Below the pieces are notes generated by a model, which made no database searches, had not been told where the DNA came from, and worked only from the letters and a program-made list of their open reading frames with translations. The translations under genes were made by a program, and so were the position numbers. This document shows positions 1 through 9,000 of a stretch of 37,430 bases of DNA, in pieces. Each line of letters begins with the position of its first letter. Within the stretch, counting starts at the first letter, position 1. The stretch covers positions 1 to 37,430 of the forward strand of contig JABDBG010000018.1 in assembly GCA_013288745.1 (NCBI GenBank), given 5' to 3'. This DNA comes from Bacteroidota bacterium (lineage in GTDB: Bacteria > Bacteroidota > Bacteroidia > Chitinophagales > Chitinophagaceae).

Positions 1-192
1 CCATTTACTCAAATGATCAGTGAAAACAATATCCAAAACACAAATGGTAAAATAATAATTGATAAAACAGCAACAAATATCAAAGGTGTTTTTGCCGGTG
101 GTGATTGTGTGAATGGTGGTAAAGAAGTTGTTGATGCAGTGCAAGCTGGCAAAGAAGGTGCGGCAAGTATCCTTAAATTTATAGAAAATTAA
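1..192 (+). CDS. preT: PreT-like dihydropyrimidine dehydrogenase NAD-binding subunit, C-terminal end only
   Basis: The window opens inside this gene; 63 codons and a TAA stop are visible. The end carries the motif GVFAGGDCVNGGKEVVDAV, the final FAD-contacting segment of the glutamate-synthase small subunit/PreT family of flavin disulfide-reductase-like proteins. The two-base gap to preA, the partner subunit, identifies it as PreT rather than a GltD. In the known PreTA enzyme this subunit takes electrons from NADH and passes them through Fe-S clusters to the FMN subunit, which reduces uracil or thymine. The N-terminal Fe-S and FAD/NAD domains lie outside the window, so the assignment rests on this tail and its neighbour. 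Confidence 0.8.
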   Translation, partial: PFTQMISENNIQNTNGKIIIDKTATNIKGVFAGGDCVNGGKEVVDAVQAGKEGAASILKFIEN

Positions 193-194
193 CT

Positions 195-1463
195 ATGGCA
201 GATTTATCATCAAATTTTCTTGGCATAAAATCTCCTAATCCATTTTGGCTGGCTAGTGCTCCGCCAACGGATAAGAAGATAAATGTATTGCGTGCTTTGG
301 AAGCTGGCTGGGGTGGCGTTGTATGGAAAACACTCGGGGAACAGGTAAAAAATGTTTCCTCAAGGTATTCGGCTATTGATTTTAATGGTACACGTGTAAT
401 GGGTTTCAATAATATTGAATTGATCAGTGACCGTCCATTGGATATTAACTTAAAAGAGATTGCAGAAGTCATTAAATTATTTCCCGACAGAGCGATGGTT
501 GTTTCGTTGATGACAGAAAATAATAAAGCTGCCTGGCACGAACTAATAAAAAAAGTAGAAGATACCGGCGCGCATGGTTTGGAATTAAATTTTGGTTGCC
601 CGCATGGAATGACAGAACGGGGTATGGGCGCAACAGTCGGACAAGACCCTGAGATTGCAAGAATGATCGTTGAATGGGTAATGGAAAAAGCAACCATTCC
701 TGTTATAACTAAACTAACACCAAATGTACATTCAGTTGTACCAACGGGAAAATCTTGTGTGGAAGCAGGTACAAATGGGTTGTCATTGATCAATACAATT
801 CAATCAATAACAGGTATCGATCTGGATACATTGGTTCCTAATCCTTATGTAGCAGGAAAATCTGTGTATGGTGGTTATTGTGGCCCTGCTGTAAAACCAA
901 TCGCATTAAAAATGCTAACGACAATTTCGCAGGATCCAACAACAAAAAAAGTTCCGATCTCCGGCATCGGCGGTATTAGTACCTGGAAAGATGCGGTAGA
1001 ATTTATGTTATTAGGTGCAACCAATGTTCAGGTATGTACAGCAGTGATGACACATGGTTTTAGAATTATTGAAGACCTGTGTGAAGGGTTAAATAACTGG
1101 ATGGATGAAAAAGGTTATCAAACCACAACAGATTTTATCGGAAGGTCGATCGATAAAATAACACATTGGGAAGATCTTGATATCAACTATCACCATATCG
1201 CAAATATCAACCAGGATAAATGTATCCACTGCGGTTTATGCTTTATCGCTTGTGAAGACACGGCGCACCAAGCTATTAATTTAGATTATGGCAATCCTTA
1301 TAATAAATATACCATCAAAGAGGAAGAATGTGTTGGTTGTAATTTGTGTCAGCTGATCTGTCCGGTTACTGATTGTATCAACATGGTAGAACACCGTAAA
1401 GGTGACGAATATTTAAACTGGAAAGAATTTCAGAAAAGAGGCTTGCCGTTGAATGATCATTAA
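195..1463 (+). CDS. preA: NAD-dependent dihydropyrimidine dehydrogenase subunit PreA
   Basis: 422 residues, the usual PreA length. Residues 1-310 form a dihydroorotate-dehydrogenase-like FMN barrel. The motif ELNFGCPHGMTERGMG (130-145) aligns with the substrate loop of mammalian DPD, making Cys135 the likely catalytic acid and Asn132 a pyrimidine ligand; Asn200-Thr201 match the second ligand pair. A C-terminal ferredoxin domain has two 4Fe-4S motifs, C343-x2-C-x2-C-x3-C353 and C379-x2-C-x2-C-x3-C389. The protein reduces uracil/thymine to the 5,6-dihydro forms, the first step of reductive pyrimidine catabolism, in the cytoplasm. ATG follows the preT stop by two bases, so the subunits are co-transcribed. 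Its TAA shares bases with the TAA of the converging nnrD. Confidence 0.93.
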   Translation: MADLSSNFLGIKSPNPFWLASAPPTDKKINVLRALEAGWGGVVWKTLGEQVKNVSSRYSAIDFNGTRVMGFNNIELISDRPLDINLKEIAEVIKLFPDRAMVVSLMTENNKAAWHELIKKVEDTGAHGLELNFGCPHGMTERGMGATVGQDPEIARMIVEWVMEKATIPVITKLTPNVHSVVPTGKSCVEAGTNGLSLINTIQSITGIDLDTLVPNPYVAGKSVYGGYCGPAVKPIALKMLTTISQDPTTKKVPISGIGGISTWKDAVEFMLLGATNVQVCTAVMTHGFRIIEDLCEGLNNWMDEKGYQTTTDFIGRSIDKITHWEDLDINYHHIANINQDKCIHCGLCFIACEDTAHQAINLDYGNPYNKYTIKEEECVGCNLCQLICPVTDCINMVEHRKGDEYLNWKEFQKRGLPLNDH

Positions 1464-2299
1464 TTTTCAATTACCTTAAAAGCTGCACCAATTTTTTCAA
1501 CAACATCAGAAGCTAACAAACTTTCCACGCTTTGTTCTTTTAGTGCTATATCTGCAGCTACTCCATGTAAATGAACACCAATTTTTGCGGCAGTAAAAGA
1601 TGAATATCTTTGTGCTAATAAAGCTGTGATCATTCCACTCAAAATATCTCCCGAGCCACCTTTTGCTAATCCTGCATTGCCCGTGTTGCTGATCCAGGCT
1701 TCCCCGTTTTCTACGATCAATGTTTCGTGATCTTTTAAAACGATCACCCATGGATATTGTTTAGATAATTCGATGGCTTTATTTATTCTTACTGCTTTGT
1801 TATCGCTTTCACCAAATAGCCTGTCGAATTCTTTTACATGCGGTGTGATGACTAGCCCTTTTGGAAGGAGATCCCATAGATCCCTGTGCTGTGATAATAT
1901 CGTCAATGCATCCGCGTCCAGCAAAATATTTTTTTTGTATTGATGTAAGATATCCATCATCAATTCTGAAGATATAGTATCCAATCCTATTGCCGGTCCA
2001 ATACCTATTGCCGAATATTTGTCAAGATCCATTACTTTATATTCTCTGAATAATAACATTGCTTCAGGAATAGCTGTTTGCAAAATAAAACGTTCTTCTT
2101 CCGGAATAATAACAGTGAGCAAACCCGTCCCTGTTCTTAAACATGCTCTTGCAGATAAAACGGCTGCCCCCATTCTCCCTTTATTGCCGGCAACTAATAA
2201 GGCATGCCCGTATGTTCCCTTATGAGAATCGGCCATCCTTGGTTTTATTAAACTTTTTATTATTTCTTTGGAGAGATATGATATTTTTTCTGAAGACAT
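1460..2299 (-). CDS. nnrD: ADP-dependent NAD(P)H-hydrate dehydratase (stand-alone NnrD/CARKD domain)
   Basis: 279 residues of the YjeF C-terminal (CARKD, ribokinase-like) fold. It dehydrates the damaged cofactor S-NADHX/S-NADPHX back to NAD(P)H with ADP (or ATP). Visible motifs are KGTYGHALLVAG (28-39), ITPHVKEFDRLFG (151-163) and the nucleotide/catalytic loop GNAGLAKGGSGDILSG (207-222) with Asp218 as the expected catalytic base. The N-terminal epimerase domain (YjeF_N) found in many fused versions is absent, so the epimerase must be separate. The gene starts nine bases after recQ on the same strand and is probably co-transcribed with it. Its stop overlaps the preA stop through a shared TTAA. 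Confidence 0.93.
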   Translation of the reverse strand: MSSEKISYLSKEIIKSLIKPRMADSHKGTYGHALLVAGNKGRMGAAVLSARACLRTGTGLLTVIIPEEERFILQTAIPEAMLLFREYKVMDLDKYSAIGIGPAIGLDTISSELMMDILHQYKKNILLDADALTILSQHRDLWDLLPKGLVITPHVKEFDRLFGESDNKAVRINKAIELSKQYPWVIVLKDHETLIVENGEAWISNTGNAGLAKGGSGDILSGMITALLAQRYSSFTAAKIGVHLHGVAADIALKEQSVESLLASDVVEKIGAAFKVIEN

Positions 2300-2308
2300 A
2301 TTTTAATT

Positions 2309-4474
2309 TTATCGTTCATTCATCCATTCCAGGTAACTTATTACTGCTTTGATCTCTCCGAAAGAATAGTTGCTTCCGAGTTTTTCTTTTATTGGCGAAA
2401 GAGCAGTACTGCCTGCATTTTTAATTGCATCAACAATAACCTGTACTTTTTCTAGTGTTACTAATTTTGTAACTGACAATTCTCCAGTACCTATATAATA
2501 AGTTAAATGAGTTTCAATTGTTTGTTGAGATAATTTTCTTTCGAAAGCTATTTCACTAACGGTCTTATCATTTAAAAATAATTGTAAGCTTTGTTTTTTC
2601 GTATCTGTTGCTCTTTCTTTTGTTACTGTCTTGCGTGAATTTTTTGGTAACTTTAGATTGATCTTGGTTGATAAATTATTTTTCCTGCAATAATTTATGA
2701 TATGGTCTAAAAACAGTGAACCGTATTTTGCCAGCTTAACATCGCCAAATCCGGAGATCTTCGAAATGTCTGTCATTGTTAAAGGTAAATAGGTTGCCAG
2801 TTCCAGAAGCGTAGCTTCAGAAAAAATCATATAAGCGGCGACCCTTTCTTTATTTGCTAATTCATGTGTTACTGATTTTAATTCTCTAAATAATTCGTCG
2901 TATGCCGGAATGCTATTTTGCATTTGCATAGCTGCAGGTTGCTCGGCCTTAGTAGTTACTGCTTTTACTAATTTAACCTGTTCTTCTCCTTTTAAAATTT
3001 TGCGGCTTTTTTCTGTCAGTTGTAACACAGGATATTCACCGTCGCTTTGTTTTACTGCCTTCATCTGCAATAATTCACGTGCGTATTGTTTCCATTGGTC
3101 TTTGCTGATATCTTTTCCTATGCCAAATGTTTTTAATTGCTGATGTTCAGATCTGATAGTGCTGCTGCCGCGCAAAAAATCAACTACATAGTTCATACCA
3201 AATCTTTCATTCAGTCTGCTTACTGCACTTAAAAATTTTTGCGCTTCAATAGTGGCATCTACTTTTTCTTCGTCGCTTAAGCAAACATCACAGCTGCCGC
3301 AATAATCTGGTGCAGATTCGCCAAAGTAATTTAACAGGTATTGTCTTCTACATTGTCTGCTTTCACATAGCTGTGCCATTTGCTGCAGCTTCTTCAACAT
3401 TATTTTACTTTGTTCTGCGTTGCCTTCAACCTTGGCAAAATTCCTTAACTTAATTACGTCACCACCGCTATAAAATAAAACAGCTTCACTTAATAAGCCA
3501 TCGCGGCCAGCTCTCCCCGTTTCCTGGTAATAACCTTCAATATTTTTTGGAAGATCAGCATGTACCACAAAACGCACATTACTTTTATCTATCCCCATAC
3601 CAAATGCCACAGTGGCAATAATAATTTTGATCTCGTCCTTTAAAAATTTATCTTGTCTTTCTTCACGAACGTTTCTTTCTAATCCTGCATGGTAGGCTGC
3701 TGCCAAATAACCTTCTTCAACAAGATCCTCCGCTAATTTTTCCGTAGAGCTCCTGCTTAAACAATAAATAATACCACTATCATCTTTACGTGCTTCTAAA
3801 TAATCTATTAGCTGCGAGAAATAATTTTTCTTTGGTTTGATATAATAGAAGATATTAGGGCGATTAAAAGAATTTTCAAAGACCGCAAAATCAGTGATCT
3901 CCAGTTTGTCGATAATATCTTTTTTAGTCAATGCATCTGCGGTAGCTGTTAATGCAATAATAGGTACCTGTGGAAATTGTTTTTTTAATTGACCTAATAC
4001 CAAATATTCCGGTCTAAAATCATGTCCCCACTGACTGATACAATGTGCTTCATCAATTGCAAAAAGCGAAACATTAATATCTTTTAAATAAGTAAGAAAA
4101 TTATTTTGTCCGAGCAATCGTTCCGGCGCTACATATAATAATTTGAGTTGTTTGTTTTTTATTTGATTGATGATCGCCGTCTGCTCATAAGAAGATTGAG
4201 ATGAATTTAAAAATGCCGCAGGAATACCGTTTAGCTTTAGCGCATCGACCTGGTCTTTCATTAAAGCGATCAGGGGAGAAACGACGATGGTAACGCCATC
4301 AAATAATAAAGCAGGAATTTGAAAGCACACAGATTTGCCACCACCGGTTGGCATCAAAACAACAGTATCGTTTTTTGCTAAAACATTCTCAATGATCTCC
4401 TGCTGATTGTGCCTGAACTCATTGTAGCCAAAATAATGCTGAAGGGTAGATTGTATATTATAATTGTCTGTCAC
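2309..4474 (-). CDS. recQ: ATP-dependent DNA helicase RecQ
   Basis: 721 residues. Helicase domain: Walker A MPTGGGKS (41-48), DEAH at 141-144 followed by CISQWGHDFRPEY, and motif VI YYQETGRAGRDG (315-326). The RecQ zinc site has C375 in CRRQYLLNYFGE and C392, C395, C398 in CGSCDVC. A winged-helix RQC domain follows (about 405-510), then an HRDC domain (about 525-600) and a C-terminal helix-turn-helix module (about 630-720, LQLFLNDKTVSEIAFERK), the layout of longer Bacteroidota RecQ proteins. It unwinds 3'-to-5' and acts in recombination and fork repair. The start is GTG; no in-frame ATG lies close by and the helicase fold begins at residue 8, so I keep it. Confidence 0.96.
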   Translation of the reverse strand: MTDNYNIQSTLQHYFGYNEFRHNQQEIIENVLAKNDTVVLMPTGGGKSVCFQIPALLFDGVTIVVSPLIALMKDQVDALKLNGIPAAFLNSSQSSYEQTAIINQIKNKQLKLLYVAPERLLGQNNFLTYLKDINVSLFAIDEAHCISQWGHDFRPEYLVLGQLKKQFPQVPIIALTATADALTKKDIIDKLEITDFAVFENSFNRPNIFYYIKPKKNYFSQLIDYLEARKDDSGIIYCLSRSSTEKLAEDLVEEGYLAAAYHAGLERNVREERQDKFLKDEIKIIIATVAFGMGIDKSNVRFVVHADLPKNIEGYYQETGRAGRDGLLSEAVLFYSGGDVIKLRNFAKVEGNAEQSKIMLKKLQQMAQLCESRQCRRQYLLNYFGESAPDYCGSCDVCLSDEEKVDATIEAQKFLSAVSRLNERFGMNYVVDFLRGSSTIRSEHQQLKTFGIGKDISKDQWKQYARELLQMKAVKQSDGEYPVLQLTEKSRKILKGEEQVKLVKAVTTKAEQPAAMQMQNSIPAYDELFRELKSVTHELANKERVAAYMIFSEATLLELATYLPLTMTDISKISGFGDVKLAKYGSLFLDHIINYCRKNNLSTKINLKLPKNSRKTVTKERATDTKKQSLQLFLNDKTVSEIAFERKLSQQTIETHLTYYIGTGELSVTKLVTLEKVQVIVDAIKNAGSTALSPIKEKLGSNYSFGEIKAVISYLEWMNER

Positions 4475-4645
4475 TTATGTATCGATTCTTCGTATTGCAA
4501 GCTACAATAAACCCATGAATTTTTTTTCTTCCATTTTTGGAGTAAAAACACCTATAATTCAGCCTTTAAATAAATTTAACAGTTAATTAGTCTACCTTTT
4601 TGATGGACTAATAATTTTACTATATCTTTATCATGAAAATAACAT

Positions 4646-4716
4646 AGCCGCGTGGCCGAGTGGTTAGGTCAAAGTCTGCAAAACTTTTTACGATGGTTCG
4701 AGTCCATCCGTGGCGT
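4646..4716 (+). tRNA. tRNA-Cys (anticodon GCA)
   Basis: I folded it by hand. The anticodon arm is AAAGT-CTGCAAA-ACTTT (4671-4687) with GCA at 4678-4680. The T arm is GATGG-TTCGAGT-CCATC (4692-4708). The D arm begins GCC at 4655 with A14, G15 and a GG pair in the loop. Base 8 is T. The acceptor 5' strand 4647-4652 pairs with 4709-4714 (six pairs, one G-U), but the outermost pair would be A1 opposite G72, a mismatch. The discriminator is T73, as expected for Cys. CCA is not encoded. A terminator follows at 4753. Coordinates could be off by one base. Confidence 0.9.
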
Positions 4717-4752
4717 CAGGTAAATTTCTTCGTTAAGAGAGACAATCAATCG

Positions 4753-4786
4753 GGCGGTATTTCTATACTGCCTTTTCTTTTTTTAA
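4753..4786 (+). terminator. Rho-independent terminator after tRNA-Cys
   Basis: An 8-bp stem, GGCGGTAT (4753-4760) and ATACTGCC (4765-4772) with one G-U pair, has a 4-base loop and is followed by a run that is almost entirely T. It ends the tRNA transcript. The right arm and T-run also encode the C-terminal codons of the converging amidohydrolase. On the other strand the hairpin has no T-run, so it acts in one direction only. Confidence 0.8.
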
Positions 4787-6013
4787 TACTTGTAATACAG
4801 TACCATACAATACTTCAGCACCTAAGGCAAGGTCATCATAAGAAGCATATTCAAGTGGGTTATGACTAATGCCATCTTTGCACCGAACAAATATCATCCC
4901 ATAATCGCAGGCATAAGAAAGTGCCATTGCATCATGAAAAGGTCCGCTCATTAATTCAGGCGTATCAATAAGTCCGAGGTTTTTACATTCATTGTGAATG
5001 ATCGCTTTTATCCAATCAGCACAATAACGGGGTTCAAGGTTAGTGTCTTCAGTGATCTCGTAGGTTAATTGGTGTTTTTGGGTGATGGATCTTATTTTAT
5101 CCATCAGTTGCGTTTCATATTTGTGGCGCCTTTCCAGGTCAATATCTCTAAGATCTACCGTAAACGTAACTTCTTCCGGAATGATATTTCGTGATGCTGG
5201 AAAAACATTTAAGGTACCAACTGTACCAACAGTAGGAGCGCCGGGGATCTGGTTGGCAATTTCATTTAAGGCTATAATAATTTCTGCTGCACCTACCAGA
5301 GCATCTTTTCTCATGGCCATTGGAACAGAACCCGCATGGCCGGCCATTCCTTTTAATTTTACAGTGAGCCATAATGGTCCCGAGATACCCGATACTACAC
5401 CGATTGGTTTGTGACTATTATCTAATATTGGACCTTGCTCAATATGTAATTCTAAAAAACAAAAAATACTGCCCGGCTTATATTCAGATTCGGAAAATTT
5501 ATCCGGATCGCAACCAAAATCGCGTAATGCTTTTTCCCTGGTGATGCCATCCTTATCAGTTCTTTGTAATTCGCCTTTTTCCAGTTTTCCTAAAATACCT
5601 CTTGAGCCAAATAGACCTTTATTAAATCTCCAGCCTTCTTCATCTGCAAAAGAAATTACTTCAATGCTTCTTTCGGGAATGATATTATTTTCAGTCAAAG
5701 CTTTTACTGCTTCAATGGCACAAAGTACGCCGGCTACGCCATCAAACCTGCCGCCATACGGTTGTGAATCTAAATGCGAGCCCATCATTAAAACAGGGAG
5801 TGTTGTATTTTTTCCTTCTAGTCTGCCAATAAGGTTTCCGAAATTATCAATATGTGTTTTCATACCAGCCTCTTTCATCCAGGAAGCTGCCAATTCAAAA
5901 CCTTGTTTTTCCAGGGGGGTCATCGTGGGTCTGCAAGTACCGGTCTCACCGATCTTGCCGATCTCACTCATTGCCTCAAAATGTTGCCGAAGACGATTGG
6001 CATTAATTTTCAT
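4763..6013 (-). CDS. M20-family Zn-dependent N-carbamoyl-amino-acid hydrolase / allantoate amidohydrolase / beta-ureidopropionase
   Basis: 416 residues, the typical length of the AllC/HyuC/bacterial beta-ureidopropionase group. Di-metal ligands are visible in order: His80 (MGSHLDS), Asp91 (GGRFDGVAGV), the Glu pair 125-126 (FADEEGWRF), His190 (ELHIEQGP) and His384 (ISHNPLEY). A dimerisation domain with GMAGHAGSVPM (222-232) lies in the middle. Such enzymes hydrolyse N-carbamoyl groups from beta-alanine, amino acids or allantoate, releasing ammonia and CO2. The exact substrate cannot be read from sequence. preTA nearby makes N-carbamoyl-beta-alanine the attractive guess, as the third step of uracil breakdown, but no dihydropyrimidinase is in the window. 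A strong inverted repeat sits 7 bases upstream of the ATG. Confidence 0.88.
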   Translation of the reverse strand: MKINANRLRQHFEAMSEIGKIGETGTCRPTMTPLEKQGFELAASWMKEAGMKTHIDNFGNLIGRLEGKNTTLPVLMMGSHLDSQPYGGRFDGVAGVLCAIEAVKALTENNIIPERSIEVISFADEEGWRFNKGLFGSRGILGKLEKGELQRTDKDGITREKALRDFGCDPDKFSESEYKPGSIFCFLELHIEQGPILDNSHKPIGVVSGISGPLWLTVKLKGMAGHAGSVPMAMRKDALVGAAEIIIALNEIANQIPGAPTVGTVGTLNVFPASRNIIPEEVTFTVDLRDIDLERRHKYETQLMDKIRSITQKHQLTYEITEDTNLEPRYCADWIKAIIHNECKNLGLIDTPELMSGPFHDAMALSYACDYGMIFVRCKDGISHNPLEYASYDDLALGAEVLYGTVLQVLKKEKAV

Positions 6014-6019
6014 GTTGAA

Positions 6020-6067
6020 TAAATTTATGGTTGAAGTTATTCGTGCTATTCTTCAACCATAAATTTA
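6020..6067. repeat. Perfect 17-bp inverted repeat between the protease and amidohydrolase genes
   Basis: The arms 6020-6036 and 6051-6067 (core ATGGTTGAAG / CTTCAACCAT) are exact complements around a 14-base loop. The repeat lies 25 bases past the M36 protease stop and 7 bases ahead of the amidohydrolase start, both genes on the minus strand. It may terminate the protease transcript, although only a short AT run follows on that strand. It may instead be a protein-binding or 5'-UTR element for the amidohydrolase. The sequence alone does not decide. Confidence 0.75.
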
Positions 6068-6092
6068 CAACCTGATTAATAATAATTGGATA

Positions 6093-9000
6093 TTATCTGC
6101 TAATTATCAGTTTCCCTATATGTAAATCACCGGATGCGGTTTTTACTTTATAATAGTATAAACCTGCTGCTAATGCTCGTATGCTAATTGGAGTATTTGA
6201 ATTAGTGGATTCTTCCATCGCTAACTTTCCTGCACCGTCATACAATTCGATAGAAACCGGCTCGTTTATTTTGTCGATAAATTGTACATGATCATTAGCG
6301 GGGTTTGGCGCTAATGAATATTCTAATCGCGGAGCTGCAGTATCGGCGAAGCTGACGGCAAGTATATTTGAATAGTTAGCGCTACTATCCGTATTATAAA
6401 TTTTAAGGCGATAATAATTAGTGCCCGGAATTAGAGGAGTACTGTCAATCAGGTTATAATTAATGTTGTTGATATCGGTAGTGGTGTCTATCACTGTCCA
6501 GGTACTGCCATTTGTGCTGCGGTCTATTTCATATTCGCTGGCATTGCTGTAATCACTGATCGTCCATACAACCTTGGTTTGATTGTTAAGCTTGCTTGCG
6601 CTAAATACATTTATCGCAGTGGTATCAGTAAAGCTAACAAGCTGCACATTTGAATAATTAACACTGCTGTCATAATTAATTATTTTAAGGCGATAATAAT
6701 TAATGCCAGGGATTACAGGAAAGCTATCCTTAGTATTATAATTAGTTTGACCTAAACTAATGGTCGTATCTATTATGGTCCATGTTGAATTATCTATACT
6801 ACGTTCAATTTGATACTCGATTGCATTCGTTTCATTGTTTATTGTCCACGAAATAGTTGCTTTTTGTTGGCCTGCAATCTTATTTGCAGTAAATGCATTT
6901 ATCATGGTAGTATCAGAAAAGATCACATATTTAATAGTTGAATAATTAATACTGCTATCATTATTGATGACTTCGAGCCTGTAATAATTTGTATCAGGAA
7001 TTGCAGGGTTCGTATCAAAAAAAGTATAATTGGTACTATTTGTATTTGCAGTGGTATCGATGCTAAAATTCACACCATTTACACTACGATATATTTCATA
7101 CCGCGCAACATTGACCTCGTTATTTATTGTCCATGAAATTTTTGCTTGCTGCAGACCGGGAACTTTGGTGGCACTAAAACTGTCTATTGTTGTACTTATA
7201 GGTTGTGGTTCAACAAAAGTTAAGGCGCTGTTACTTGCTGAAAGCGTGCTGCCGGTATAGAGTGAGGCTGTGTTTTTTACAATGCAGCCGCTCGTTAATT
7301 TTATATCATCAACATACCATCCTTCTACAGTAGTAGAATTTCCATTGTCGGTTTCAAAACGGAAACGGATCATTATTGTTTGTCCGATAAAAGATGACAG
7401 ATCAACAACTGTTTGTTCAAAACCGCTGCTCGCGCCAGAGAAAGCCTGTTTGCCTGCTAATATTGTTGAGGCATCCATTGTAGTATTGTAATAGCCTTTT
7501 ATGATCTCTGGCCCCAGATCTTGCCAGGTACCGCCAGCATTTGTTGATATTTCAATTACGCCGCCATCATAAGTATCTTCTGTATTAAAATAATGATTGA
7601 AACTAAATATAGCCTGGTCATTAAGAGGAATTGCTGTTGATGTTAATGTTATATCAGAAGGTACCGTGGGTTCAGTTGCAAACCATGAATGTGTTGGACT
7701 GGCAGATCTTGCAGCTGAAACTGCCCATCCTCCTGCAGTACTAAATCCTCCAACAGTAGTGCCGTCTCTGTTATCGTTTATCGGATAATTTATTGCGCAT
7801 CCTGTTATTGTTGGTGTTGCATTTACAGTAAAGCTTACTGTTTGTGACGGTTGCGTAAAAGTAACAGGATTAATGGTTAAAATATTTCCGCTTAACTTGC
7901 CCGAAGAACTGTTAACATAATTCAAGTTCGCAGGTAAAGTATCAATGATCTTTACCGCTGTAGGAATGGAGCATCCGCAAGTAGCATTGATAGTGTATGC
8001 TATCGTATCATTGGCGTTTAAAGAGTCAGCGGCCGTTTTGGATATTGCTATGGCAGCAGGCAAATCAAAAGCAACGGTTTGATCCGAAGTACTGTTACTG
8101 CTACCTTGTTTAGCACTGTAACCCATGCCACGCCTTGCGAAAGCAGACCATATTGCACATCGGTGGCGATTATTATATAAAAGCGAATCTGCTTTTAAGA
8201 TCGCATCTCTTGCGTCTAAAAAACCCGGACTGCAAGGTTGTAGTTTCATTCCTGTAATTACATCATTCAATGCAATTACGTTGCCGCCATTTGTTGAAGC
8301 AGCATTATAAATATTGGGCTCAATAACTCCTTCCTGTTGAATAATTCTCCACGTCATATCCCACAGCGCGCTTGTCCATATTTCACCGATATAATGAACT
8401 TCAGATCCATTTGCACTACCATTCATATCTGCATAAGTGTGCGGGTCAACAGAAAAATTTAATGTATATGGGTAGGTACGTAAACCTACGTCAGTCGTAG
8501 CTTCCCCAAGAACATACGTTCCAAGTGGCCGTAATACCAGGCTATCAGCTAAGGTAGTAGTGGCCCAGTTTTGTGTAACCATCAATGCCATGTAATCACT
8601 CCAGCCTTCGCCACCTTGTTCGGCATTTGCCAAACAGCTTGTATTTGCCGGCCCACCTGTTAACCTATTTGAAATGCCATGTGTAAATTCATGCGCAATT
8701 ACACCATCATCATAATCTCCATCAAGCATGGGTGGCACAGGAGGTATTGTGATCGATTCTCCTCCGGCGATATGAGCTAATAAACTATCGCCATCAGCCT
8801 GCGAGACCATTACCGCAGGGATGGTAATGGTATTATCTGAACCGCCCATTGCAAAAGGGGCTTCTACAATATTGTCTATCATTACTACAGCTATGGCACC
8901 TGCAGTTTGTGCATCTTTTACTTTCAATGTAAAATTGCAAGTTCCGCGGTCAATAAGTACTATTTTTCCTGTAAGACTATTCGACGGAGCTACACAACCG

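Noticed and set aside
4586..4612. Hairpin ATTAGTC...GACTAAT upstream of tRNA-Cys
   Set aside because: Short stem with a 9-base loop region and no proper T-run on either strand; no function can be supported.
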